A stretch of DNA of 32,683 bases from Chloroflexota bacterium (GCA_003158675.1 PMKN01000089.1:45249-77931); one strand, 5' to 3'; shown: positions 23,707-32,580, numbered from the stretch's first letter. Numbers and translations are program-made. The notes: a model not told the origin generated them from the letters alone.

Positions 23707-24232
23707 TTCTACTCCTCAAGCGCTGGTTTCGGGCGACCCCGGACGTCGCATCCGCGCGCCGCCGGTCTGTTCCTGCGCTCCGCGCCCGATTCGGAGCCGC
23801 ACCGACTGGGTAGGTCCTATAAGTCCGGTCTTGCGCTCCACCTGGCCCGTCCGCATATCAACTGGCGCACCAGATGTCTCGCGTAGTAAGACGGTGGAAT
23901 GTTTACATAGTTACTAAGGATTAGTCAAGTGGCAGGGGTTTCACCTGCCGAATGGACCTCCCGCCTACTACCCTTAGATGCAGGATGGCGGCACGACCAT
24001 CACGGTCGCGTGACAGCACCGGCCCGCACGATTCGTTTTGCTTGCAGGTTTGCTTGAAGGCGTACTTGAAAGGTCTGCCGATCCGCCTCGTAGCCCGCTC
24101 GATGCGCTCCGCGAGCCCGAACGGCGGCGGCTGGCCCATGTGGCCGGATCCGCTCCCCTGGTGTCGCATCGTCGAAACCACCTGGCAAGTCGTACCATCC
24201 GTAGCGTTCGAACCCTGTCAAACGGAGGAGCC
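23707..24232. other. Long intergenic region between divergent iclR-type and PLP-enzyme genes
   Basis: 526 bases. It includes an AT-rich island at about 23890-23930 holding a likely minus-strand promoter. No protein-like frame is recognised in the rest; the short frames on both strands have unbiased composition. Confidence 0.5.
23900..23928 (-). promoter_or_regulatory. Candidate promoter for the IclR-family gene
   Basis: On the minus strand TTGACT (complement of 23923-23928), a 17-base spacer and TAAACA (complement of 23900-23905) form a -35/-10 pair in the most AT-rich part of the window. It would give a leader of about 190 bases before GTG 23706. The area could also carry an IclR operator. 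Confidence 0.4.
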
Positions 24233-25621
24233 GTGCCCGCCGATCGTCCCTCGTCAGTGTCCGCAACTCACTCACCGACGGCTGGGGCCGACACCGAGCC
24301 TCTGGCGTTGACGGGGGCGGGTCTCGCCGCGGTCCGGGCGCAGTTCCCGGCGCTGGCCCGCATGCAGAACGGCAGGCCGTACGTCTACCTCGACGGTCCC
24401 GGGGGCACGCAGGTACCTCGCCGGACGATTGAAGCCATGGCGTCTTACCTCGAGCATTGCAACGCCAACCACGGAGGGGCCTTCGGGACGAGCGAGGACA
24501 GCGACGCGACGATTGCCGAGGCGCATGCGGCCGCGGCCGATTTCATCAGCGCGGCCATGCCGCATGAGATCGTGTTCGGCCAGAACATGACGACGCTCAC
24601 CTTCGCGGCGAGCCGGGCAATCGGTCGGACGCTGCGAGCCGGCGACGAGATCGTGGTGACGCGGCTCGACCATGATGCCAACGTCGCGCCGTGGCTTGCG
24701 CTGGAAGAAGAGCGGGGCGTACGCGTTCGCTGGGTGGAGATCCGCACGGACGATTGCGCGCTCGACCTGACGAGCCTCGAACGGGCGCTGGGGCCGAGGT
24801 CGCGCTTGGTAGCGGCGAGCCTCGCCTCGAATGCCGTCGGGACTTTGAACCCCATCGCTCGGATCGTGGAGATGGCGCACTCGGCGGGAGCTCTGACCTA
24901 CGTGGATGCGGTACACGCCGCACCCCACGTCGCGATCGACGTGGCGACTCTGGACACGGACTTCCTGGTCTGTTCGCCCTACAAGTTCTTCGGGCCGCAC
25001 CTGGGCCTCCTCTACGGCAGGCGCGAACTGCTCGAACGCCTCACGGCGTACAAGGTCCGCCCCTCCTCCGACGCGCCGCCCGAAAAGTGGGAGACAGGCA
25101 CACTTCCCGGTGAGGCGCTGGCTGGGCTGCTCGCCACGTTCGAGTATCTGGAGGAGCTCGGGTCGACGGCCCGGGTCGCTGGCGGCCTGTCTGGGCCAGC
25201 CGGAGGAGTCCGGGGCGGGGCCACGCGGCGCGACCGACTTCGGGCGGCGATGGCGGTCATCGGGGCCACTGAGCGCAGACTGGCACGGCGCACGCTGACG
25301 GCGTTGGGCAGCGTGCCGGGCCTGGAGCTGCGTGGCATTGTCGACCCGAACCGCATGGCCGAACGCGTTCCCACGTTCGCGTTCACCCTCGCCGGCCACT
25401 CACCCCGCGAAGTTGCCACGCAGCTGGGCCGGCGCGGCATCGCGGCGTGGGACGGCGATTTCTACGCCTACGAGTTGATCCGGACTCTGGGATTGGCCGA
25501 ATCGGGCGGGCTGATCCGCGTCGGCGCAGTCCACTACAACACCGAAGAGGAAATCGACCGCCTGGTCGAGGCGCTCGGCGAGATCGCCGGGACACGCATC
25601 GTCGGAGCTGGCCGCGACTGA
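24233..25621 (+). CDS. Cysteine-desulfurase-like class V aminotransferase
   Basis: 462 residues from GTG 24233, with GGAGG four bases upstream plus AG. The fold-type I PLP domain begins with YVYLDGPGGTQVPRRTIEAM. The PLP-binding Lys is in CSPYKFFGPHLGLLYGR, preceded by the Asp of TYVDAVHAAPH. The gene resembles the cysteine desulfurase-like subfamily rather than housekeeping IscS/SufS: NHGGAFGTSEDSDATI replaces the usual NP-SxHxxG start. The substrate is not established; these proteins may act on cysteine or a related amino acid. The stop codon is five bases from the end of the convergent next gene. Confidence 0.85.
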   Translation: MPADRPSSVSATHSPTAGADTEPLALTGAGLAAVRAQFPALARMQNGRPYVYLDGPGGTQVPRRTIEAMASYLEHCNANHGGAFGTSEDSDATIAEAHAAAADFISAAMPHEIVFGQNMTTLTFAASRAIGRTLRAGDEIVVTRLDHDANVAPWLALEEERGVRVRWVEIRTDDCALDLTSLERALGPRSRLVAASLASNAVGTLNPIARIVEMAHSAGALTYVDAVHAAPHVAIDVATLDTDFLVCSPYKFFGPHLGLLYGRRELLERLTAYKVRPSSDAPPEKWETGTLPGEALAGLLATFEYLEELGSTARVAGGLSGPAGGVRGGATRRDRLRAAMAVIGATERRLARRTLTALGSVPGLELRGIVDPNRMAERVPTFAFTLAGHSPREVATQLGRRGIAAWDGDFYAYELIRTLGLAESGGLIRVGAVHYNTEEEIDRLVEALGEIAGTRIVGAGRD

Positions 25622-25626
25622 CGGGG

Positions 25627-28473
25627 TCAGACCTCGAACAACGGGAGCTGCTCCCCACCGGCCGCGTCGGCGTCGAAGCCCATGTACGGCTCCAGATCGG
25701 CGAGAGCGATCTTGTCGCGTGAGGCGAAGGCGGCCAGCTGATCCCACTTCAGGACATGCCAGTTTCGCTCCGCGAAGGCGCGCCGCAGCAGTGGCGAACG
25801 AGCGAGCTTCTCGCGGGCCAGGGCGGCGCGCTCGGCCGGGATGACCAGGAAACGAACCACCTTGTCGTCGTTCGGGAACCGGCTGTGGCGCACCAGGACT
25901 GGATCGCCAAGCATGGCCGTCCATTCGACTTCGAACAGGAAGCTCGCCTTGTGGCGGACGTACCAGGCGCAGTCGACCCGCTCTAGCTCGGCCTCCGGAC
26001 CCCAGGCGATGGCCGTCGGTTGGACCTCGCGCTCTTCCCTATCGATGCGGTCCTCGAGGGGACGGCCATCGACGCGGCGAACCTGCTGGCGGCGTCCGAT
26101 CCAGACGCGCATTCCGAGGCGATGCCCTAGATCGGCGATCATCGCGATCATGGCATCGTGCTGGGCCGAGCGGCGCTCCAGCTGGTCGGCCGTGGCGATT
26201 GCGTCCGGAGTGCTTCCGGGGGCGCTGTAGCTAGCCAGACAATCCCGCAGCAGCCTCGCGTCGGGCACCTCGCTCTCCGAGAACAGGCCCGCAATGCGTT
26301 CCATCACGGCCGACTCGGACATCTGGCGCGACGATGACAGCAGGCTGAAGACGGCCCATTCCACTCGATCGGCCAGCGGCTGAGCGGCGCCAGTCCGGTC
26401 CTCTTCAGAACCAAGCCAGTAGTAGCCGGGCTCCACCTGGCGGATGTGACGATTCGTCGACCGGGCGAGCTCGTGCCGGATCAGTTCGAGAAGTTCGTCG
26501 ATCGGGCCTTCGGGCGGGCGCGACTCATCGCCTTCTGACTCCTCGCCGACGGTCTTCGAGTGGGACCTGTCGACCGTGGAAGGCCTGGCGGCCGCGGCCC
26601 CAGCTGCGGGTAGGTCCTCCTCGGCCGGCTCTTCGGAATCCTTGTCCGTCTCGTCGACCCAGGCATCCCAACCGTGGTCGGCGCGCGGCGGCCTGAATTG
26701 CCGGGCGAGCCGAGCCAGTTGTCCGGACCGATCGAGCCCCACCAGCAGAGCGCCCAGCATCTCATCGAAGCGCGCCGGTTCGCCCCGTGCCTTGAGCAGC
26801 TCGATTGCCGCGTCGCTGACGGCAAGCGTCGCCGCCGACGCCCGGAACGGGCCTTCGTCGAGCTTCTCTGGCGCGGCGAAGACGCCCCGGCCGGCGATGG
26901 TGCCCGGGTCTCCTGCGCCGCCTTCCACTGGCGGAAGGGGCCGATTGGCGCGCGTCCGCGGGCCCGGAGCCAGAGTGCCGGTAGGCGGCACGAAGACGGC
27001 GATGGCACCACTCTCTTCGTCGCCGCGATGGAGCCGGGCCTCGACCAGGCGGTATCCCGCCGCCGCTCCGCCGATCGCGGCCGCGACCAGAGATCTGGGC
27101 TCGGCGTCGTCGAGGAGGACGACTGCGCGGCCGTTGTTGGCCAGCGCCGAAGTGGCAATCGCGAGCGACCGTCCCAGCGACCGGGCAGAATCCTCCGCCT
27201 CGCTCTGAGGGGTTCTCCGCGGCGCGGGTCGGAACAGCGCGCCGTACGGGAGCATTGAAGCTGCGCCAGCGCCCAGGGTCCAGGCCGTCTCGTGATAGGC
27301 CTCGACGAGCCGTTCGTGGGTCCACTGGAGCGGCGTCTGGCCCAGCAACAATCGGACCCGGGACGGAGTGCCGGAATGGGCTATGCGGCTGCCAGCCAAT
27401 CCCAGACGCCTCAGCGACCCGACCGTCGCTTCGCCGATCACGACGTTGGGCGTGCCCTCCTGAAGATCCATGAGGTCTGTGGCGAACCGGGCCGAGACGG
27501 GTCGCCTGTCGTCCGCATCGAGGCATTCCACGAAACTCCGCACCGCCTGAATCCCGTCTTCAAAGGCGGGCCACGGGTTTCGCTCGCGCCACGTACGAGC
27601 GCCGGTGAGACGGGCCGTGCCGTTGGAGATGTGGAGAGTCGGCCGCCGATCGCGGTACTCGTTCAGCCTGCCGGCCAGCGTGACGGCGTGAGCGAACGCA
27701 AAACGCAAAGCGGCGGTCAGCGACGCCGCGCGGGTTTCGAGTTCGATCCCGTCGAGGATCGCGTTCAGACCCACGAGCTGGCGGGCGGTGTGGAGATCGA
27801 TCAGCTGGTCCGCCAGGGGGTGGTCCGGCGTGGGCGTCGGAAAGCGCTTTCGCAGCTTCTTGAGCACCTCCGGCGGCACCTCCGAGAACGCGGCAGCGAT
27901 CCGGTCTTCCTCGTCAGGCTCGGCATGGCGCAGTTCGGAGCCACCGACCTTCTTCGCGCAGTGAGGGCACCTGAACTCCCGCCGCACCGCCCGTTCGTCC
28001 GCGGCGCCGTTGTCGGCGGCGCTGTGTTCGGCGGCGCGGCCGCGCCCCCGAACCGGTTCCCAGACCAGTGCGTCGAGTACGACGGGCCGACCGCACGTCG
28101 GGCACTTGCTGGCAAAAAGGCCATCGATCGTCGTCTTCACGGAGGCCTTGCCGAGTTGGCGTAGCGAGATCGCCTGCACTGCCGCATCGAGATGGCGCAG
28201 GTCCGGCGGTCGGAGAACCACGTCAGCCAGAAGCCTGGTCAACGACAGGGACTCCAGATCGGCAGCGCGACGCTGGCCGGCCACGGCTGCGCGAGCGACC
28301 CAGCCGCCCCTGCCGTTTAGATCGAGGACGACCTCGCCTGGTTTGGTCCAGGCTTCGATCTGGGCGACCAGTTCGGCAGTCGGGGCGGACGGGGCGAGCC
28401 GGCTGAAGACCGGCAGCGATGGACTGCCCAAGCTGCGCCGTTCGGCGCGGGTGGTAACGGCGCGCCCGACCAT
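25627..28473 (-). CDS. Large methyltransferase-like protein with Zn ribbon and C-terminal nuclease-like domain
   Basis: 948 residues from ATG 28473. The N-terminus resembles adenine-specific DNA methylases that contain a Zn ribbon: VFSRLAPSAPTAELVAQIEAWT, then the SAM motif-I region VVLDLNGRGGWVARAA (48-63), and two CxxC knuckles (C124/C127, C169/C172). A second methyltransferase-like half (about 410-540) lacks any DPPY-type catalytic motif; VVLLDD stands where strands of that kind occur. The central part is acidic and disordered (about 600-665). The C-terminal domain has DCAWYV then FEVEW (about 834-850), which could be a D...ExE nuclease-like core, but this is tentative. Probably an inactive or divergent methyltransferase acting on DNA; the exact role is unknown. 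Confidence 0.65.
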   Translation of the reverse strand: MVGRAVTTRAERRSLGSPSLPVFSRLAPSAPTAELVAQIEAWTKPGEVVLDLNGRGGWVARAAVAGQRRAADLESLSLTRLLADVVLRPPDLRHLDAAVQAISLRQLGKASVKTTIDGLFASKCPTCGRPVVLDALVWEPVRGRGRAAEHSAADNGAADERAVRREFRCPHCAKKVGGSELRHAEPDEEDRIAAAFSEVPPEVLKKLRKRFPTPTPDHPLADQLIDLHTARQLVGLNAILDGIELETRAASLTAALRFAFAHAVTLAGRLNEYRDRRPTLHISNGTARLTGARTWRERNPWPAFEDGIQAVRSFVECLDADDRRPVSARFATDLMDLQEGTPNVVIGEATVGSLRRLGLAGSRIAHSGTPSRVRLLLGQTPLQWTHERLVEAYHETAWTLGAGAASMLPYGALFRPAPRRTPQSEAEDSARSLGRSLAIATSALANNGRAVVLLDDAEPRSLVAAAIGGAAAGYRLVEARLHRGDEESGAIAVFVPPTGTLAPGPRTRANRPLPPVEGGAGDPGTIAGRGVFAAPEKLDEGPFRASAATLAVSDAAIELLKARGEPARFDEMLGALLVGLDRSGQLARLARQFRPPRADHGWDAWVDETDKDSEEPAEEDLPAAGAAAARPSTVDRSHSKTVGEESEGDESRPPEGPIDELLELIRHELARSTNRHIRQVEPGYYWLGSEEDRTGAAQPLADRVEWAVFSLLSSSRQMSESAVMERIAGLFSESEVPDARLLRDCLASYSAPGSTPDAIATADQLERRSAQHDAMIAMIADLGHRLGMRVWIGRRQQVRRVDGRPLEDRIDREEREVQPTAIAWGPEAELERVDCAWYVRHKASFLFEVEWTAMLGDPVLVRHSRFPNDDKVVRFLVIPAERAALAREKLARSPLLRRAFAERNWHVLKWDQLAAFASRDKIALADLEPYMGFDADAAGGEQLPLFEV

Positions 28474-28485
28474 GCCCCAATTGTG
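28474..28485 (-). promoter_or_regulatory. Possible leaderless -10 element
   Basis: On the minus strand TGTCACAAT is followed by six bases (TGGGGC) and ATG 28473. CACAAT matches four of six -10 bases, with an extended TG upstream. No -35 is visible. The gene could also be read through from the acyltransferase, whose stop is 74 bases upstream. Confidence 0.35.
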
Positions 28486-28547
28486 ACAGACGGACCGTCG
28501 GTCGGAGGAGGACTCTCGGCCATCGGGCCGCCCCGTGGTGGAACGGG

Positions 28548-30710
28548 CTAGGAGGTCGCGCCGGGCGCCGGTGTGGCAGCTCCTGGCTGCAGCGCAGCCA
28601 CGACCTCGTCCAGGAGGCGCGGCGCGAACCACACCGAGCCCGCTGCACTGAAGTGGGTCTGGTCGTAGCCGGGCAGCCGCACGTCGATGCCGTCGTTCTG
28701 CTCGGGACAGGGCACCCCGTGCGGGCAGAGCAGCGAATCGACCTGGATCAGGTACACGCCGGAACGGCTGCCCAGGCTGGCGAACCAGTCGCGTGTCGCC
28801 TGGCGAATGAGCGCGTCCTGCTGCTGGATGGTCACGCAGCGAGCCTGATCCGCAACGCCCTGGCAGCCCAGGGTCTCCTGGCTGCGCTGAGGCGGCAGGA
28901 CGATGACTACCGGGATCCCGGCCCCGAGGAACCGGTCGAGGACGAGCGACCACCCGCGGAAGAGATCCGCCTTCCACGCGCTCGTGCCCGGCAGCAAGAT
29001 CTGGCCGTTGGCCGTCTTGCGAGCCAGGACCGACTGAAGATCGTGCCAGATCACCACGTCCGGCTTCGCCGCCAGGAGCTGGTCGTGGAGAGACTGGACG
29101 ACGTCGCACTTGCCCTGTCCAGGCGACGGCGCGCCGCCATTATCGAATAGCGGGTCGTATCCGACCGGGCAGGACGGCCTTGCCGCATCGACGAGGAACC
29201 AGCCCCGGCGCGAGGTCTCGGCCTGGAGACCGGGCACCGCCGAGGCCATGACCGAGTCGCCGACCACGCCGACGATCCAGCCCGCGCCGGCGATGGGCTT
29301 GGGCGTGGGCGGGGCGGGTGTGCCGACAAGACTGGGGCTCGGGTCGGGCGACACAGGCAGCGTCGGCGCGCCGGATGGCAACGCCTCCGCCGCATTGGTG
29401 CCAACCGGAGCCGGAGTGTAGAACGCGATTCCAGTCGGGTAGTTGGCGGCATCGTCCCAGTTCGGGTTGACGACGCCGTTGGCCGTAGCCGCCACGATGA
29501 TGACCGCCACGGCGCCCGAGGCGAGCGGCACCACTCGAGCCAGGCGTCCCGGGGTCAGCTTGTAGCCGAGGAGCAACCCCCGACGGCGGATCGGCGATTC
29601 GACGACGACATAGGAGACAGCAGTGACCGCGAACGTCAGCGCGACGGCCAGAAGCGCGATGGTCGGGGTGCTGGTGGGCCCGACCCACTCGTTGGTGAAG
29701 GTAACGATCGGGAAGTGCCAGAGGTACATCCCGTAGGAGACCAGGCCGATCAGGACTAGCGGCCGCAGTGACAGAACCCGGTCAATCCGGCTGCCGGCCT
29801 CCAGACCTGCGATCAAGACCGCCGCCGCGACCGCGAGCACCACCGCTCCGCCGTGGTAGTAGATGGAGTTGTCATCGGCTAGGAACAGGAATGCGGCGAC
29901 GATCACGAGCAGACCGACGGGCGCGAGTCGCCGCCCGATCGACTCGATCCGCGGTCGCAGCGAGCCCGCCAATGCGATTGCGAGCAAAGCCCCGATCAGG
30001 ATCTCGAAGATCCGCGAGTCGGTGCCGTAGTAAGCCCGTGACGGATCGTGGGGATCGAAGAGAACGACCATCCACAACGCCGAGGCGAGGCCGACCGTGG
30101 CCGCCACGGTCGCCAGCGCCCTTCTATGAAATCGGGCCAGGACGAGCGCCGCCACGATCGGCCAGAACAGGTAGAACTGCTCTTCGATTGCGAGCGACCA
30201 GGTGTGGCGGTCGGGCGACACGGCCACGAACTGCGTGAAGTACGACTGGCCTGCCGTGATGAAGTGCCAGTTGGCTACATAGAAGAGCGTTGACAGGAAA
30301 TCGCCGCGGGCCTGGCCCTGCGCGAGTGGATCGCCACTCAGATCGACGAGCACGACCATCACCACGAGCAACACCAGCAGGGCCGGCAGGAGCCGCCTGA
30401 TTCGGCGCGCCCAGAAGGTCGGCAGGTGGATCCGCCCGGTCTCCCGCTGCTCGTTCAGAAGGAGCATCGTGATGAGGTAGCCGCTCAGCACGAAGAAGAT
30501 GTCGACGCCCAGGAATCCGCCGGGCAGCCAGTCTCGGTTCAGGTGGTAGACCAGAACGCCCAGAACCGCAACTGCGCGGAGACCATCGAGGAACGGCCGA
30601 TAGGCCGAGCGCGAACCCCGGTCGGACGCAGCGGGCGGCACGGGATCGGCGGGAACCGCAGGCGTTGCAATCGCGCCGAGCGTCTCGCTGGGAGTGTTCG
30701 TCATTGCCAC
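28548..30710 (-). CDS. Acyltransferase 3 family membrane protein with C-terminal SGNH domain
   Basis: 720 residues from GTG 30710 (ATG 30704 is equally possible). The N-terminal ~400 residues have about ten membrane segments with family motifs: PFLDGLRAVAVLGVLVYH (catalytic His), GGFLGVDIFFVLSGYLIT, FWARRIRRLLPAL and RHTWSLAIEEQFYLFWP. A Pro-rich linker (about 440-475) leads to an SGNH-type domain outside the membrane, with GDSVMAS near 483 and the DQTHFS catalytic pair near 683. Such OafA-like enzymes O-acetylate cell-surface polysaccharide. It lies 24 bases downstream of the TPR gene in an apparent operon. Confidence 0.9.
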   Translation of the reverse strand: MAMTNTPSETLGAIATPAVPADPVPPAASDRGSRSAYRPFLDGLRAVAVLGVLVYHLNRDWLPGGFLGVDIFFVLSGYLITMLLLNEQRETGRIHLPTFWARRIRRLLPALLVLLVVMVVLVDLSGDPLAQGQARGDFLSTLFYVANWHFITAGQSYFTQFVAVSPDRHTWSLAIEEQFYLFWPIVAALVLARFHRRALATVAATVGLASALWMVVLFDPHDPSRAYYGTDSRIFEILIGALLAIALAGSLRPRIESIGRRLAPVGLLVIVAAFLFLADDNSIYYHGGAVVLAVAAAVLIAGLEAGSRIDRVLSLRPLVLIGLVSYGMYLWHFPIVTFTNEWVGPTSTPTIALLAVALTFAVTAVSYVVVESPIRRRGLLLGYKLTPGRLARVVPLASGAVAVIIVAATANGVVNPNWDDAANYPTGIAFYTPAPVGTNAAEALPSGAPTLPVSPDPSPSLVGTPAPPTPKPIAGAGWIVGVVGDSVMASAVPGLQAETSRRGWFLVDAARPSCPVGYDPLFDNGGAPSPGQGKCDVVQSLHDQLLAAKPDVVIWHDLQSVLARKTANGQILLPGTSAWKADLFRGWSLVLDRFLGAGIPVVIVLPPQRSQETLGCQGVADQARCVTIQQQDALIRQATRDWFASLGSRSGVYLIQVDSLLCPHGVPCPEQNDGIDVRLPGYDQTHFSAAGSVWFAPRLLDEVVAALQPGAATPAPGATS

Positions 30711-30734
30711 GGTTCGGCGAGTGAGAGCGTCGGA

Positions 30735-31586
30735 CTAGGGCTCCTCGAGCTCGTCGGTCTCTTCTTCGAACGCCTCATCGCCGGTTACCTGGGCCGGCAG
30801 AACGCGGTCGAGGTCCTCGATCTCTTCGTCTTCCTCGTCTTCCTCGAGATCCTCTTCCATCAACTCCTCCTCGCGAAGCAGCGTGCCCTTGGTGTAGGGG
30901 CGCAGGTCCGTCGAGCGAGCGGCGGTTGGGAAGCTGACCTTGCCGTAGTTGCGAGGGTCCTGGAAGATCTCGCGAATCACGATCCGAACGTCGCGGTCGC
31001 CCAGCGACGTAATCCCGGCCGAGTACTTGTTGCCGTCGGCGAGAAGCTTGAGCAGGCGTGCGGCAACGCGCGGCTCGACGATCCCGATGCGAGTGCCGTT
31101 TGCCACGGCGTGGAGCCGATTGCCCTCGGGAAGGAGTTCCACGGCGTCGCCCGGGTTCACGTGGGCAAGGGTGCGCGGCGCGGCCAGGTCCGTGAGCATG
31201 GCGAAGCCGGTCTTGCCGGTCTCCTCGACGAAGATGGCAACCGGGGCCTTGTCGGCTTTCTCCGCGGCCACGGTCTTCTCGCCGGCTTCGCTCATCAAGA
31301 CCCTGAGGCGCTCGATGTTCCGTTCGGCGATGCGGTTGGTGGGATCGAGGGCCAGCGCGATCTGGTAGTGCTCGCGCGCCTCCCCCAACTCCCCGAGCTC
31401 CCAGTAGGCCTTGGCCAGACGGTTCTCGGCCTCGGCGTCCGGGCCCATCTCCAGGATCTTGCGGTTCGTCTCCGCAGTTTCGGCCCATCGTCCATCAGAA
31501 GCCTGAGCGATCGCCTGCTCGGAAAGCTGGCGCTTGATCCGGACGCTGTTGCCGCCGGTGCCCTTTTCGATCTCGGGGAAGGCCAA
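30735..31586 (-). CDS. TPR protein with acidic C-terminal tail, unknown function
   Basis: 283 residues from TTG 31586. AAGGAA lies eight bases upstream on the minus strand and the protein begins MAFPEIEKGTGG; the open frame extends further but is low complexity. A tetratricopeptide-like helix pair covers about 28-80 (GRWAETAETNRKILEMGPDA, ELGEAREHYQIALALDPTN). A beta-rich domain of about 110 residues follows. The tail (about 240-283) is dominated by Glu and Asp. Soluble. Probably a scaffold or interaction protein; no catalytic motif is seen. Confidence 0.72.
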   Translation of the reverse strand: MAFPEIEKGTGGNSVRIKRQLSEQAIAQASDGRWAETAETNRKILEMGPDAEAENRLAKAYWELGELGEAREHYQIALALDPTNRIAERNIERLRVLMSEAGEKTVAAEKADKAPVAIFVEETGKTGFAMLTDLAAPRTLAHVNPGDAVELLPEGNRLHAVANGTRIGIVEPRVAARLLKLLADGNKYSAGITSLGDRDVRIVIREIFQDPRNYGKVSFPTAARSTDLRPYTKGTLLREEELMEEDLEEDEEDEEIEDLDRVLPAQVTGDEAFEEETDELEEP

Positions 31587-31594
31587 GGATGAGG

Positions 31595-31600
31595 TTCCTT
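31595..31600 (-). promoter_or_regulatory. Ribosome binding site that decides a TTG start
   Basis: AAGGAA (complement of 31595-31600) is eight bases from TTG 31586. No ATG or GTG with comparable support is near, so TTG is taken as the start of the TPR gene. Confidence 0.5.
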
Positions 31601-31701
31601 TCGTCAACTTCGCCGGGCCGGTGCACGGCGATGAACGGCTTTTCAGTGAGCGGCGGGACGGAGAGCGTCGCCGACCCGCGGAGGGCACACCAATTCTACG
31701 G

Positions 31702-31757
31702 GGTCCACCCGTCGGACCATGCTTTCTAGCATCCGCCGCCGAGCCTGTCAACGCGAG
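31702..31757 (-). promoter_or_regulatory. Promoter-like repeat, copy A, upstream of the TPR gene
   Basis: On the minus strand TTGACA (complement of 31746-31751), a 17-base spacer and TAGAAA (complement of 31723-31728), with TG one base before it, form a good extended promoter. The leader would be about 130 bases. The 56-base segment recurs, with a few changes, at 32486-32540. Confidence 0.6.
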
Positions 31758-31869
31758 CCCTAAATCGGGCCCGAGGAGCCGCTAGGCTTGGCGGTGGCGT
31801 CCAGCGTCCCGCAAACCGTTGTGGCCCCTCCTAAGCCGTCGTCCGATCTGCAGGAGCAGCCCGCCAGAG

Positions 31870-32451
31870 ATGAGAACCTACCCGGCGTTACCCATCCTTC
31901 TGATCTGGCTGATCGTCGGCGCCCTGGTTGTGGCAGTGATGATGTTTGCCCGTCTCCGGGGCCGTGGCTTTCGAGACATCGTCTCGGCCTCGGGCACGCG
32001 GCGCTGGCCGACGCTCAAGAAGGCGGTCGTGCTGGTCATGCTCGGAGGATTGGCCATCGCCTGGGCGACAGTGGGCATCGTGCCGGCCGCGCTCGAGGTC
32101 GATGGCGTCACGTCTCAGCTCGAGGTGCGATCCGCGGAAGTCATCCAACCAACCGGCGCCGAGCCGGACCTGGTGCTCAACGTCCACCTCTCCGCGGCCT
32201 TGCCGCCCATGTTCCTCATGGCCGTCTCTCTCGACAACGATCCACAGTTCGACCTGGTTCTCGACCTCTCGGCCGGGGCGGACCAGCGCGTCTCAATGAC
32301 CTGGCCGAATCCATCCACCGGGCAGCACGTCCTCCACTATGGCGTCGTCTGCTACGGCCAGGCGGACCACAACAGCTACTTCCACCGATTCGACCGCGAT
32401 GCCTTCTGGCTCCAGTCGAGCCTGAAGGAAGCGGCTTTCTCCCTGCCCTGA
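31870..32451 (+). CDS. Small membrane protein with extracytoplasmic beta domain
   Basis: 193 residues from ATG 31870, although the frame is open upstream. Two membrane segments (about 5-25 and 46-66) precede a domain with alternating strands, ending in EAAFSLP. AGGAG at about 31851-31855 is too far away (about 14 bases) to be a convincing ribosome site. It lies between the two copies of the promoter-like repeat. I do not recognise the family. Confidence 0.6.
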   Translation: MRTYPALPILLIWLIVGALVVAVMMFARLRGRGFRDIVSASGTRRWPTLKKAVVLVMLGGLAIAWATVGIVPAALEVDGVTSQLEVRSAEVIQPTGAEPDLVLNVHLSAALPPMFLMAVSLDNDPQFDLVLDLSAGADQRVSMTWPNPSTGQHVLHYGVVCYGQADHNSYFHRFDRDAFWLQSSLKEAAFSLP

Positions 32452-32485
32452 CCCGCCTTGCCCACGAAGGGCTCACGAGTTCCCG

Positions 32486-32540
32486 GGTCCACCCATCTGA
32501 CCATGCATCCGGCATCCGCCGCCGATGCTGTCAACGCGAG
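32486..32540 (-). repeat. Promoter-like repeat, copy B, with degraded -10
   Basis: This segment matches 31702-31757 closely: GGTCCACCC, GACCATGC, GCATCCGCCGCCGA and CTGTCAACGCGAG recur in order. On the minus strand TTGACA and its 17-base spacer are kept, but the -10 is CGGATG. It points toward the gene at 31870-32451, antisense to it. It is probably a decayed duplicate. Confidence 0.6.
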
Positions 32541-32580
32541 GGCCGTTGGCTTAGGCCGCGAAGGCCTGACCAGCCGGCCA

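Noticed and set aside
24207-24217. GTTCGAACCC, another T-arm-like sequence
   Set aside because: No pairing stem around it and no cloverleaf nearby.
24272-25399. Long open frame on the minus strand opposite the PLP enzyme
   Set aside because: The plus strand encodes a class V aminotransferase with its PLP lysine; the antisense frame shows no domain.
28474-29109. Upstream extension of the 948-residue protein to 1160 residues
   Set aside because: It runs antisense-frame through the acyltransferase SGNH domain, which is well supported; the composition is that of a shadow frame.
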